Of a stretch of 64,000 nucleotides of DNA, positions 15,326-23,983 are shown piece by piece (position 1 is the first letter of the stretch; every line of letters starts with the position of its first letter). Under the pieces are notes generated by a model, which ran no database searches, was not told the DNA's origin, and was given only the letters and a program-made list of their open reading frames with translations. A program made the translations under genes and the position numbers. This DNA comes from Costertonia aggregata. GTDB lineage: Bacteria; Bacteroidota; Bacteroidia; Flavobacteriales; Flavobacteriaceae. The stretch lies in assembly GCF_013402795.1 (NCBI RefSeq), contig NZ_CP058595.1, positions 531,501 through 595,500 of the forward strand, in the 5' to 3' direction.

Positions 15326-17413
15326 ATGAAAAAAATCTATGTATTCGCAACAGCGGTATTGGCGATGACCATACTTGCATGCAGCGAAGATGAAAACGAA
15401 CAACAGGTGCAAGCAACGGCTCCTGAATCTGGAACTATTACTGGTGGCCCTTTCACGTTCTGTGTGGATGGCGAACCGGATTTTGTTACCGACATTTCCC
15501 TTGATGCAACCAATGCGTCAGGGTCTAACAGTACTTGGATCATTACCGATGCCGATGGAAAAATTCTTGGTCTCCCCCCTACGCTAGATGCAGTGGGTGG
15601 TGTCAATTTTGATGAAGCTGGTGGTGGAGTGTGTCTTATTTGGTATTTGCGATATGAAGATGGTATCGTAGGGCTTGAAGTCGATAAAAATGCCAATGAA
15701 CTTGAGGGGACTTTTGACCTATCAAATAGTATTGAAGTAACCAGAAATGAAACCAAAGCAGGTGTTCTTTCCGGTGGGCCGTATCAATTTACAGTTGATG
15801 GAAAACCAGATTTCGTAACTGAAATCGCTTTGGATAGTGAAAATGCCAAAGGGAGCAACAGTACTTTTGTAATTACCGATGACGAACTCAACATTCTAGG
15901 CCTTCCACCTACGTTGGACGATGTCAAAAAAGTTGATTTTGACATGGCAGGTGCAGGTGTTTGCCTAATTTGGTATTTACGTTTCGAGGATGGCCTTGTA
16001 GGTGCTGAAGCGGGATTGAATGCTGGCGATTTAGATGGATGCTTTAGCCTATCCAACGCCATTCAAGTAACCCGTTTAGATGCCGCCAATGCTGGCACTA
16101 TTGCAGGTGGACCGTATGACTTATGTGTGGATGGTGAGGCTGATTTTATAACCGATATTACCTTGGATAGTTCCGAAGCATCGGGAAGCCTGAGCAGTTG
16201 GGTAATTACAGACGACCAAGGTGTGATTTTGGGGCTTCCACCTACTTTGGATGCCGTTAAGGGGGTAAACTTTGATGAAGCAGGTGCCGGCACATGCCTC
16301 ATATGGTACTTAAGATATGAGGAAGGTGTCACAGGTCTTGCACAAGGAGAGAACGCAAATAACCTTATGGGTAACTTTAGCCTTTCAAACCCTATTACGG
16401 TAAACAGAAATATAACCGAAGCAGGTAAGCTCACTGGTGGCCCGTACAGGTTTTACGTTGATGGCAAGCCAGATTTTGTAACCGACATTACCTTGGACAG
16501 TTCTGAAGCTTCAGGTACGAACAGCACCTGGGTCATTACGGACGATAAATTGAACATCCTTGGACTTCCTCCTACTTTAGATGCCGTAAAGGGCGTAAAC
16601 TTTGATGAAGCAGGTGCAGGGACTTGCCTTATATGGTATTTGAGATATGAATATGGATTGGAAGGAGCCGAACAAGGAGCAAATGCAGCCGACCTAAAAG
16701 GATGCTTTGATCTTTCTAACCCTATTGAAGTAGTACGAGTTGCTGGTGTGAACGCAGGTAAGATATCGGGCGGTCCCTACAATTTTTGTGTAGATGGCGA
16801 AGTAGATAATGTAAGCGGAATCACATTGGATAGTTCCAACGCATCAGGTTTAAGCAGCACTTGGGTAATTACCGATGACAAAGGCACTATTCTTGGGCTT
16901 CCCCCAACATTGGATGCCGTTGAGGGCGTAAACTTCGATGAGGCGGGTGCAGGAGTTTGCTTAATATGGTACGCTAGGTACGAAGGAGAGATTCAAGGTG
17001 CCGAACCTGGTAAAAATGCCAATGATATTACGGGGAATTTTGACCTTTCCAACCCTATCACGGTAACAAGGACGAAACCAGAAGCAGGAACGCTTTACGG
17101 TGGGCCGTTTAAATTTATTGTTGATGGCACGGCAGATTATGTTAGCGGTATACGCTTGGACAACCCTAATGCCGCTGGAGCCAACAGTTCTTGGATAATT
17201 ACCGATGAATCTGGTAAGATATTAGGGTTACCGCCAACATTGACCGCATTGGAAGGCGTAAATTTCGATGAAGCCGGAGCTGGCACATGCTTTATCTATT
17301 ACATCAGATATGAAGATGGTTTAAAAGGACTAAAAGCCGGGTGGACGTTTGATGAGTTCAATGGCTGTTATGATATATCCAATGCCATCAAAGTAGTACG
17401 TAAGGTACATTAA
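15326..17413 (+). CDS. Lipoprotein of six tandem ~110-residue repeats
   Basis: This 695-residue protein opens with a lipoprotein signal (lipobox LAC, Cys19). Six repeats begin near residues 36, 145, 257, 367, 478 and 588. Each contains GGPxxFxVDG, SNSTWVITDD, ILGLPPTLDAV, NFDEAGAGTCLIWYLRYE and DLSNxIxVTR. Repeats 1, 3 and 5 place a Cys in FCVDGE; repeats 2, 4 and 6 instead place one in GCFxLSN. All six keep the Cys of CLIW. So cysteines alternate, giving three A-B pairs with four Cys each. Repeats of this type occur in exported flavobacterial proteins, but the function is unknown; cell-surface adhesion or binding is a guess. A bidirectional terminator follows. Confidence 0.85.
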   Translation: MKKIYVFATAVLAMTILACSEDENEQQVQATAPESGTITGGPFTFCVDGEPDFVTDISLDATNASGSNSTWIITDADGKILGLPPTLDAVGGVNFDEAGGGVCLIWYLRYEDGIVGLEVDKNANELEGTFDLSNSIEVTRNETKAGVLSGGPYQFTVDGKPDFVTEIALDSENAKGSNSTFVITDDELNILGLPPTLDDVKKVDFDMAGAGVCLIWYLRFEDGLVGAEAGLNAGDLDGCFSLSNAIQVTRLDAANAGTIAGGPYDLCVDGEADFITDITLDSSEASGSLSSWVITDDQGVILGLPPTLDAVKGVNFDEAGAGTCLIWYLRYEEGVTGLAQGENANNLMGNFSLSNPITVNRNITEAGKLTGGPYRFYVDGKPDFVTDITLDSSEASGTNSTWVITDDKLNILGLPPTLDAVKGVNFDEAGAGTCLIWYLRYEYGLEGAEQGANAADLKGCFDLSNPIEVVRVAGVNAGKISGGPYNFCVDGEVDNVSGITLDSSNASGLSSTWVITDDKGTILGLPPTLDAVEGVNFDEAGAGVCLIWYARYEGEIQGAEPGKNANDITGNFDLSNPITVTRTKPEAGTLYGGPFKFIVDGTADYVSGIRLDNPNAAGANSSWIITDESGKILGLPPTLTALEGVNFDEAGAGTCFIYYIRYEDGLKGLKAGWTFDEFNGCYDISNAIKVVRKVH
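15431..17410 (+). repeat. Six in-frame tandem repeats (~330 bp each) within the lipoprotein gene
   Basis: Unit starts are about 15431, 15758, 16094, 16424, 16757 and 17087. Units alternate between two sub-types, giving a higher-order period of about 660 bp. Units 3 and 4 are the most alike: the stretch from ILGLPP to LIWYLRYE is identical between them, which suggests recent duplication or gene conversion. Confidence 0.9.
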
Positions 17414-17442
17414 GTTACTAAGTGTGATTGAGTTTTAATTGT

Positions 17443-17478
17443 AAAACGGCATGGATATGAATCCATGCCGTTTTTTTA
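17443..17478. terminator. Bidirectional terminator between lipoprotein gene and ppc
   Basis: AAAACGGCATGGAT / ATCCATGCCGTTTT forms a perfect 14-bp stem with a 4-nt loop. Runs of T follow on the plus strand and of A precede it, so it can serve both convergent genes. Confidence 0.92.
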
Positions 17479-17492
17479 TGGAACATGATGTG

Positions 17493-20039
17493 CTATGCAG
17501 AATTTCTACTGGCATTGATATTGCCATATAACGAACGGGTAACTATTTTCTCGTACAGTTCTTTATGTTTTGTTTTTTGACCTATTTTCTGAAGGGCATA
17601 TTGCTGAATGACCAGTAATGGCAGTACAATGCTTTCCCTTATTTTTACTGATTCCCGGGACACTACCTCTTTTTCCATCAAAATATCCATCCCAGAGATT
17701 TCCAAGAGCATTTCTTTGGAAAGTTGATATTCTTCATAAAGAATGGACCAAAACTCTCCATACTCCTTATTTTCTTTCATGTAGCTCGTCAATTCAAAGT
17801 AGCATTTGGCCAACGACATCATGCTGTTCATCATTAGCGCCTTAAAAAAGGGTATCTCGTTATACAGAGCCTTTACCTCGTTGATCCTACCTGTGTCCTT
17901 TAAGGTTTTAATGGCAGTACCCATACCAAAATATCCAGGCACGTTTTGTTTTAACTGGCTCCATGAGCCTACAAATGAAATAGCTCTTAGATCTGTCAGT
18001 TCTAGCTTGGCTTTATTGCCTCGTTTTCCCGGTCGGCTACCTATATTGGCTTTTGTATAGTATTTTAAGGTGCTCATATCCTCTAGGTAGGACATGAATT
18101 TATCGTGATGTTTTAAGGCATCGTACTTGGCAAAGCTAAGTTCCGATAATTCCTCCACCAGACTTCTCTGTTCGGGGGTAATCACGTTTTCCTTGCCAAA
18201 AATGTTATTGGAAAGACCTGCGGTCAACATTTGCTCGCAGTTATATTTAAATTGTTCTTTGGTACCATAAGTGCTGGTAATGGTTTGCCCTTGAATGGTC
18301 AATTGAATTTCATTATTGGCTATATCCTTGGTCTGCGCCGCATAAAAACGATGTGTTTTACCACCGCCACGTGCCGGGGGACCACCGCGACCATCAAAAA
18401 AAATGGCATCTATTTGATTCTTGGTACAAACCGTAGAAAGAGTCTCCTTTGTTTTTAAGATAGACCAGTTAGCCTTTAAATACCCACCATCTTTGGTTCC
18501 ATCCGAAAAACCGAGCATTATCGTCTGTTTGTCCTTTCTCCGTTTTAAATGGTCACGGTATTCAGGCAAATCAAAAAGAAATTGCATTATAGCTTCCGAA
18601 CCATCCATCCCTTTCATGGTTTCAAAAAGGGGAACAATATCAAACGTGATTTCTTCTGCCTTCCATCCACACCATTTGAACAATCCGTAAACGAACAATA
18701 CGGCAAAGATATCCTCGGAATTACTGATGATGTAGCGGTTGCAACCTTCTTCCCCGTTTTTTTCCTGGATACGCTTTAACTGCAATATATTCTTTATGGT
18801 ATCCTTTACAATATCTTCATCATAGTCTTCGGGGCTTAATTGAAATTCTTTGTGCAAAAGAATATCTATAAGTTCGTTTTCGGGAAGCTCATCCAAAGTG
18901 TCGGAGATGATACCGTTTTTTTTCAGGACATTTTTTACAACCAATGTATGTTTGCTATGGTCTTGACGAATGTCCAAGGTCGCGAAATGGGTCTTGAAGA
19001 TTTTCACCTTATCAATGAGCGCATCGAGTTCATTAAGATAAAGCTCGTGATATTTATTGATCAACAAGCCCCTTATGGTTAACAATGGGTTCAAAATGGC
19101 ATCGTACCCTACCATCTTATTGGTATCGAACATGGCCGTGTACAAATTCTCCCGGAGTTCTGCTACGGGCACCTGAACGTCTTTAAAGGTAAGTTTTTGC
19201 TGTAGTCTTTTTAAATCATTGTAGTAACATTTCATTAAGGTCACCCGCAGTTCGTCGGCTACTTTGTTCGTAATATCGGCTGTTACATAGGGGTTACCGT
19301 CCCTATCACCACCTGGCCAAAAACCCAATTTCACAATATCATGATTATTGAAATCCCCGTTATTGATATTACCTTTAATATAGCTGTACAAATCACCAAT
19401 GGCATCGTAATACACATTTCTAAGGATGTAGATAATATTCTTGGCCTCATCTAAAGGTGTTGGTTTTTTGGCATTTATCAAAGAGGTCAGGCCCAACTGT
19501 TGCAAAGCAACGTCTATCTCATCAATCTTATCCTCCAAGATCAACGATCTTAGATTGGCAATGATATCCAAAATGGCAGGTGTATAAAATTGGGTCGGGT
19601 GTGCGGTAAGTACAATACGGGCACTGAATGTTGAAAGTTTGTCCGCAATCTTGTCCCAACTCTTATTTTTATCTACCAATTGAAAATAATCTTTGATTGA
19701 CAATGAGCTACTATGCTCGTGCAGTTTGGGAAAAGCGGCATCTTCTACACTATCGTACAGTACCACTTGTCTCTCTACGTACTGGATGATACGAAACATG
19801 AAATCGATTTTTTCCTCTTCTGAAGTGATATCGATAAAATTATCGAAAAAGGAATCCAATATTTCTTTTGGATTTTTTCCCGACTTTAAACCCTTTTGAC
19901 ATTGATCCAGCATTAACGGGATGATCATCCCTACATTTTCAATGTTGCGATACGGTAAATTCAAAAACAAGCTATTGTATACGTTAAACTTGTTATTGAC
20001 CGATTTTTTAAACTCCTCTAACCTCTTTAGTTGCTGCAT
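17493..20039 (-). CDS. ppc: Phosphoenolpyruvate carboxylase
   Basis: This 848-residue cytoplasmic enzyme carboxylates PEP to oxaloacetate, the anaplerotic step. Active-site motifs are intact: VLTAHPTQ (catalytic His, about residue 144), GFWPGGDRDGNPYVT, FDGRGGPPARGGGKTH and GSRPGKRGNK. The C-terminus reads RNSA where many bacterial enzymes end in NTG. Length is near the usual 850-930. It is a lone minus-strand gene, convergent with the repeat lipoprotein gene and sharing its terminator. No allosteric prediction is attempted. Confidence 0.97.
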   Translation of the reverse strand: MQQLKRLEEFKKSVNNKFNVYNSLFLNLPYRNIENVGMIIPLMLDQCQKGLKSGKNPKEILDSFFDNFIDITSEEEKIDFMFRIIQYVERQVVLYDSVEDAAFPKLHEHSSSLSIKDYFQLVDKNKSWDKIADKLSTFSARIVLTAHPTQFYTPAILDIIANLRSLILEDKIDEIDVALQQLGLTSLINAKKPTPLDEAKNIIYILRNVYYDAIGDLYSYIKGNINNGDFNNHDIVKLGFWPGGDRDGNPYVTADITNKVADELRVTLMKCYYNDLKRLQQKLTFKDVQVPVAELRENLYTAMFDTNKMVGYDAILNPLLTIRGLLINKYHELYLNELDALIDKVKIFKTHFATLDIRQDHSKHTLVVKNVLKKNGIISDTLDELPENELIDILLHKEFQLSPEDYDEDIVKDTIKNILQLKRIQEKNGEEGCNRYIISNSEDIFAVLFVYGLFKWCGWKAEEITFDIVPLFETMKGMDGSEAIMQFLFDLPEYRDHLKRRKDKQTIMLGFSDGTKDGGYLKANWSILKTKETLSTVCTKNQIDAIFFDGRGGPPARGGGKTHRFYAAQTKDIANNEIQLTIQGQTITSTYGTKEQFKYNCEQMLTAGLSNNIFGKENVITPEQRSLVEELSELSFAKYDALKHHDKFMSYLEDMSTLKYYTKANIGSRPGKRGNKAKLELTDLRAISFVGSWSQLKQNVPGYFGMGTAIKTLKDTGRINEVKALYNEIPFFKALMMNSMMSLAKCYFELTSYMKENKEYGEFWSILYEEYQLSKEMLLEISGMDILMEKEVVSRESVKIRESIVLPLLVIQQYALQKIGQKTKHKELYEKIVTRSLYGNINASRNSA

Positions 20040-20364
20040 ACGATATGGTGATTACTCAAACGATTCTTCAATTTATAACAGAGCGAATCCCTATTATTTG
20101 AATAGATAAATATCGATATAAATATAGAATCGTAAGTGGAAATGCAAGCTAAATCACAAAAATTAGTATGCTCGCCACAAAATAAACACTATTCACAACA
20201 ATATTTTAGCAATATGATAAAAGCATGGTATGTTTATCATGTAATTATAACAAAGAGTAATTTTTTCATTTTCATATAGTGTTCTCGTAAAAGAGTCCGA
20301 TCCCTAAAAGGTTGGGCTCTTTTTAGTTTACTTTGATAACGCTTAGTAGCCGAAAAAACCACTT
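20040..20364. other. 325-bp intergenic region with inverted repeat, no gene recognised
   Basis: No supported ORF or tRNA is seen. It contains an inverted repeat, ATGATAAA (20214-20221) / TTTATCAT (20233-20240) with an inner CAT/ATG pairing, and a terminator-like hairpin at 20289-20325. The rest is AT-rich ppc upstream DNA. Confidence 0.5.
20289..20325. terminator. Terminator-like hairpin downstream of the UDG-like gene
   Basis: AAAAGAG (20289-20295) pairs with CTCTTTT (20318-20324), with further CC/GG pairing inside. T-runs exist on both strands (five on plus, four on minus). The minus-strand reading would terminate the gene ending at 20365; the plus-strand reading has no annotated gene to serve. 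Confidence 0.55.
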
Positions 20365-21024
20365 TTAAAAGAATGGCCTGTATTGCATGACCCGAAAATC
20401 AAATGTCGTGAAATTGGGATTTTGGTGTTTCAGCTTTTTGTACAAGGCTAAACTCCCTATCGCCCTATTTGCAGCCCCCGAAGGCGCGGTAAGGGAAACT
20501 GTTTTGATGGTTCTTCCGGTGTTTAACAGAATAAACTCATGAATTCTGGGAACTTCATCAACAAGGTTTTTATACTTTATATCATGCTCTTTAAGGTGCT
20601 TTCTAAAAAAATACTCAGGGCCGTTTTTACTATTACCACCTGTGAACAAAAGCGTATTTACCTTGGGATACTCTAAAAGATAACCGATAACATTCCTCAA
20701 TTTGATGTTTTGCATACCTAGGTCAGATGCATCTATTTTATGGCGCTCCGCACTGGCAACGATATCGCAAACCCCTATTTTTCTTTTTAAGAGAAAGCTT
20801 TTACGTTGCTCAATTGCCGATTGAGTGGTTTCATACCTAAGGCCCAGGTCAAAAATTTTATCCAAAATGGGCCATAACTGTCCGTTTTTGCTACCGTAGC
20901 AAAAATCAACGTCTTCCCCTTTCAAATCGCCCGTTGTAAAACGGGGCGGTGGCAATGTACCTACAATGAGTTTGGTCGCCTCTTTAAAAATAAACGGTTT
21001 GTAGGGGTGTGTATGGAGAAACAA
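20365..21024 (-). CDS. Uracil-DNA glycosylase superfamily protein
   Basis: This roughly 219-residue protein has TKLIVGTLPPPRF (about 17-29) at the place of the UDG/MUG water-activating motif and LTAPSGAANRAIGSL (about 178-192) resembling the C-terminal DNA-intercalating SPSxxNR motif of MUG-like glycosylases. A role in excising damaged bases is likely by family, but the first motif lacks a clear catalytic Asn or Asp, so activity is uncertain. The start is TTG at 21024. A minus-strand TATATTTG box at 21053-21060 fits this start. It is monocistronic. Confidence 0.7.
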   Translation of the reverse strand: MFLHTHPYKPFIFKEATKLIVGTLPPPRFTTGDLKGEDVDFCYGSKNGQLWPILDKIFDLGLRYETTQSAIEQRKSFLLKRKIGVCDIVASAERHKIDASDLGMQNIKLRNVIGYLLEYPKVNTLLFTGGNSKNGPEYFFRKHLKEHDIKYKNLVDEVPRIHEFILLNTGRTIKTVSLTAPSGAANRAIGSLALYKKLKHQNPNFTTFDFRVMQYRPFF

Positions 21025-21052
21025 TAATCCAGTTTTTAAAATCTTACTTTAT

Positions 21053-21060
21053 CAAATATA
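21053..21060 (-). promoter_or_regulatory. Putative -7 box of the UDG-like gene
   Basis: Minus-strand TATATTTG, an exact TAnnTTTG match 28 bp upstream of the TTG start, which supports that start. Confidence 0.55.
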
Positions 21061-21087
21061 CTGTATTGAATATAGACCGCATGGCTA

Positions 21088-21118
21088 TTGCCTTTCATCT
21101 AACATTTTACTAACTTTA
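21088..21118 (+). promoter_or_regulatory. Putative promoter of ribosomal protein THX gene
   Basis: TTG (21088-21090), 20 bp, then TAACTTTA (21111-21118), one base off TAnnTTTG. It would give a leader of roughly 65 nt. Confidence 0.4.
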
Positions 21119-21186
21119 TGATTGATAACTTAACTTTTTACTGAAGTAGTTCAACACACGGGAAACGATAACACTATATTATAATT

Positions 21187-21315
21187 ATGGGAAAAGGCGA
21201 CAAAAAAACAAGACGTGGTAAAATAGCCAATAAATCTTATGGTGCCAGAAGACCTAAGGGCATAAAGAAAAAACCAAGCGTAGAGGAAAAAATTAGCATC
21301 AAGAATAAAAAATAA
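21187..21315 (+). CDS. 30S ribosomal protein THX (42 aa)
   Basis: ATG at 21187 opens a 42-codon frame beginning MGKGDKKTRRGKIANKSYGA, very basic and with the MGKGDxKTRRGK start typical of the Thx/bTHX ribosomal protein of Bacteroidetes and Thermus. THX sits in a cavity at the head of the 30S subunit. The C-terminal part after about residue 26 (IKKKPSVEEKISIKNKK) is longer than the shortest family members. It converges on yaaA with only a 10-bp gap. Confidence 0.88.
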   Translation: MGKGDKKTRRGKIANKSYGARRPKGIKKKPSVEEKISIKNKK

Positions 21316-21325
21316 CTGTGTATGG

Positions 21326-22087
21326 CTATCTTACGAAAACGGGCTCGTTTTCTTTGAGCGTATGTGCATCGCTAAACTCATAATCGTCCAAATCAAATCC
21401 TTTGATATCATCTAAGGTTTTCGCATTGGAATCTATAATATACCTTACCATAGAGCCTCTTGCCTTTTTTGCAAAAAAGCTGATAACCTTCAATTTATCG
21501 TTCTTCCAATCCTTAAAAATCGGTGTTATAACGGGTACCTCTAATTGTTTAATATCAACCGCACCAAAGTATTCGTTACTTGCCAAGTTTACAAAAAGTT
21601 CTTCATCCCCCAATTCGGAGTTTAGGCTCTTTGTGATATCATCTTTCCAAAATTCATAAAGGTTTTTTTTACGACCAACTTTAAGCTGCGTTCCCATTTC
21701 CAAACGATAGGGTTGTATTAGGTCCAAGGGCTTCAAAATTCCGTAGAGTCCCGACAATATACGCAATGTGTTCTGTAGCTTATCCAATTTCCCTTCTTCG
21801 AGCGTGTAAACATCCAGCCCTTGATATACATCACCGTTAAAGGCATATACGGCCGGCCGTGCATTCTCTGGTGTGAACGGCACAGAAAACTTTTGGTTGC
21901 GTTCCCAGTTCAACTGGGCCAGATTATCGGAAATGCTCATTAACTCCGATAATGCTTTTGGTTTTTTCTTTGCCAAAACCGTATTGAGTTTTTGGGATTG
22001 CTCCATAAATTTTGGCTGGGTATACTTTTTGGTCGGTAGCTTACTTTCAAAGTTTAGCGATTTCGCCGGAGAAATAACAATTTTCAT
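21326..22087 (-). CDS. yaaA: Peroxide stress protein YaaA (DUF328/UPF0246)
   Basis: This 253-residue protein begins [14 protein letters not shown], the YaaA signature. It carries [20 protein letters not shown] (about 115-134), [12 protein letters not shown] and [15 protein letters not shown] (about 209-223), which are the conserved blocks of the family. In E. coli YaaA is OxyR-induced, limits free iron damage under H2O2 and has a DNA-binding helix-hairpin-helix-like fold. It is cytoplasmic and of normal length. It is a single gene between THX and the RluA-type synthase; no oxidative-stress neighbours are evident. Confidence 0.93.
   Translation of the reverse strand: MKIVISPAKSLNFESKLPTKKYTQPKFMEQSQKLNTVLAKKKPKALSELMSISDNLAQLNWERNQKFSVPFTPENARPAVYAFNGDVYQGLDVYTLEEGKLDKLQNTLRILSGLYGILKPLDLIQPYRLEMGTQLKVGRKKNLYEFWKDDITKSLNSELGDEELFVNLASNEYFGAVDIKQLEVPVITPIFKDWKNDKLKVISFFAKKARGSMVRYIIDSNAKTLDDIKGFDLDDYEFSDAHTLKENEPVFVR
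21335..21356 (+). terminator. Possible terminator of THX, inside the yaaA 3' end
   Basis: GAAAACG (21335-21341) / CGTTTTC (21346-21352) with a GGCT loop, then TTTG. It lies within the last codons of the convergent yaaA gene. Modest support only. Confidence 0.4.
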
Positions 22088-22191
22088 CTGCTCAATTATT
22101 ACAATTGGATTATAAAAATAATCAGGTTTTTTGAAATTACATATGCGTAGGAAAAAGACTTATCAATATGGGTATTGGCAAATCTTATAAA

Positions 22192-23217
22192 CTATTGGCT
22201 ATGCTTGGCATAACTGCGCCATTTTTCGATACAATCTGCAATATCTTGCGGTATTTCGGAATCAAACCGCATGAATTCGCCACTTACAGGATGTACAAAA
22301 CCCAGTGTCTTGGCATGCAGTGCCTGTCGTGGTAAAATTTTGAACGTATTGTCTACGAATTGTTTGTACTTGGTAAATGTGGTCCCCTTAAGGATTTTAT
22401 CACCACCGTACCGTTCGTCATTGAACAAAGTGTGCCCGATGTATTTCATATGCACCCGTATTTGATGGGTACGGCCCGTTTCTAATTTGCACGAGACCAA
22501 GGTCACATATCCCAAGCGTTCAATGACCTTGTAGTGGGTAACGGCCTCTTTGCCTTCCTCACCATCGGTATAAACATGCATTTGCAACCTGTTTTTCGGG
22601 TGTCTGGCAATATTACCCTCAATAGTACCTTCATCTTCCGCAACATTTCCCCACACCAAGGCGATGTATTCCCGTTCTGAAGTTTTATCAAAAAACTGTT
22701 TGGCCAAATGGGTCATGGCGGCATCGGTCTTGGCCACTACCAATAATCCAGATGTATCTTTATCGATTCTATGTACCAGACCGGGGCGTTCATTACCGTT
22801 TACCGGAAGGTTATCAATATGGTGAAGTAAGGCGTTGATGAGAGTACCCGAATAATTGCCATGCCCAGGATGAACTACCATTCCTGCTGGTTTGTTCACG
22901 ACCAAAAGCACATCATCTTCGTAAACAATATCCAAGGGTATTTCTTCGGGAACCAGCAAGAATTCATGTGGCGGATGTTCAAAGAGTACTTTTACCTCGT
23001 CACCCGCTTTAACCTTGTAGTTTTGCTTTACGATAGTATCGTTGACCCAAATATTACCACTTTTTGCAGCTTGCTGAATTTTGTTTCGGGTCGCATTTTC
23101 TATAAAGTTCATCAAAAACTTATCTACCCGCAGGGGTTCCTGCCCTTTTCCGGCTACAAACCTATGATGTTCAAAAAGCTCGTTTTCGTTTAAATCGGAA
23201 CTATCGTTTGGTTCCAT
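22192..23217 (-). CDS. RluA family (RluD-like) pseudouridine synthase
   Basis: This 341-residue protein has an N-terminal S4 RNA-binding domain (about 27-90, with LRVDKFLMNFIENATRNKIQ) and the RluA catalytic domain. The catalytic Asp lies in GLVHRIDKDTSGLLVVAKTD (about 145-164). ETGRTHQIRVHMKYIGHTLFND is the conserved C-terminal block. It would isomerise uridines in 23S rRNA (RluD-like) or other RNA. It follows the PASTA gene by 3 bp on the minus strand, a pairing conserved in Bacteroidetes. Confidence 0.93.
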   Translation of the reverse strand: MEPNDSSDLNENELFEHHRFVAGKGQEPLRVDKFLMNFIENATRNKIQQAAKSGNIWVNDTIVKQNYKVKAGDEVKVLFEHPPHEFLLVPEEIPLDIVYEDDVLLVVNKPAGMVVHPGHGNYSGTLINALLHHIDNLPVNGNERPGLVHRIDKDTSGLLVVAKTDAAMTHLAKQFFDKTSEREYIALVWGNVAEDEGTIEGNIARHPKNRLQMHVYTDGEEGKEAVTHYKVIERLGYVTLVSCKLETGRTHQIRVHMKYIGHTLFNDERYGGDKILKGTTFTKYKQFVDNTFKILPRQALHAKTLGFVHPVSGEFMRFDSEIPQDIADCIEKWRSYAKHSQ

Positions 23218-23220
23218 ATA

Positions 23221-23808
23221 TTATTCTGAATCGGCTTTGATTTGCGCTCGGTCGGGAATGCTGCCATTTCCACAAACCAGTTCTAACTTTGAAGTCTTGG
23301 GCAGTTTGTCGCCTTCATTGATCCGCTTGCCCTTATATTTTATATAGTACACCATATCTTTTCCAAGCTCATCAATATAGGTAACCCGCTGTACATCTAA
23401 ACCAACGGCACGCAACATTGATGCAGCATTGCGCTGGGTAACTTGAATGATTTTAGGAACGGTAACCTTTTTATATCCCGATGGGTTTACCGTAAAATAT
23501 ATTTTACGGTTTTCTTTTACCTTGTTTCCCGCAGGCGGTGTTTGTTCTATTATAGAAAAACGGGGATAATTGGGGTTATAATTGGCAGAATCCAAAACCT
23601 CATACCGCAATCCTGCCTCTTCCACAGCCTTTCGCATTTCCATGACGGACATCTTGGAAAAGTCAGGCACTTCAACGAATTCCCCATGGTTGGTCGTACT
23701 TTTCAACCACTGCAGTGTTGCAAACACCAACAGGACTATTACTAACAAAGCAAGTCCCAACTGTATAAAAAACACCCTGCTTTTTAAAAAATTAAAGAAA
23801 TTTTTCAT
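23221..23808 (-). CDS. PASTA-domain membrane protein
   Basis: Read from the ATG at 23808, this 195-residue protein has a cytoplasmic N-terminus, one TM helix (about 11-30) and three PASTA repeats (VEVPDFSKMSVMEMRKAVEEA, then VTVPKIIQVTQRNAASMLRA and a weaker third). PASTA domains bind peptidoglycan or muropeptides, so the C-terminal part should be periplasmic. There is no kinase or transpeptidase domain. A longer frame reaches 23904, but the minus-strand TATATTTG promoter box at 23827-23834 lies inside that extension and supports the shorter start. Divergent neighbour ddl also acts in the cell wall. Confidence 0.88.
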   Translation of the reverse strand: MKNFFNFLKSRVFFIQLGLALLVIVLLVFATLQWLKSTTNHGEFVEVPDFSKMSVMEMRKAVEEAGLRYEVLDSANYNPNYPRFSIIEQTPPAGNKVKENRKIYFTVNPSGYKKVTVPKIIQVTQRNAASMLRAVGLDVQRVTYIDELGKDMVYYIKYKGKRINEGDKLPKTSKLELVCGNGSIPDRAQIKADSE

Positions 23809-23826
23809 TGTACTGTCATTGACCCA

Positions 23827-23834
23827 CAAATATA
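23827..23834 (-). promoter_or_regulatory. Putative -7 box for PASTA-rluA unit
   Basis: Minus-strand TATATTTG, exact TAnnTTTG, 18 bp upstream of the ATG at 23808. Confidence 0.55.
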
Positions 23835-23983
23835 TGAAATGCGATAGTACAAAAGGTACATCGTTTTTTAAATTATCGATTTTGATGTATAATGTTCCCT
23901 TCAAAAATTATACGGTCAAACGTTGTAACCCGATACTTTTTTCTTTTCTTTGGTTTAAGAAGTATGTCAACCCAACACACACG

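Noticed and set aside
20040-20364. Possible tRNA or known RNA gene in the ppc upstream region
   Set aside because: No cloverleaf, CCA end or T-loop could be folded; only hairpins were seen.
23809-23904. 32-residue extension of the PASTA protein
   Set aside because: The promoter box at 23827-23834 lies inside it, and the TM protein starts naturally at the ATG at 23808.
23582-23983. N-terminal extension of the ddl frame
   Set aside because: It lies antisense to the well-supported PASTA gene, and Ddl proteins start at the MKKNIAIIMGG block.
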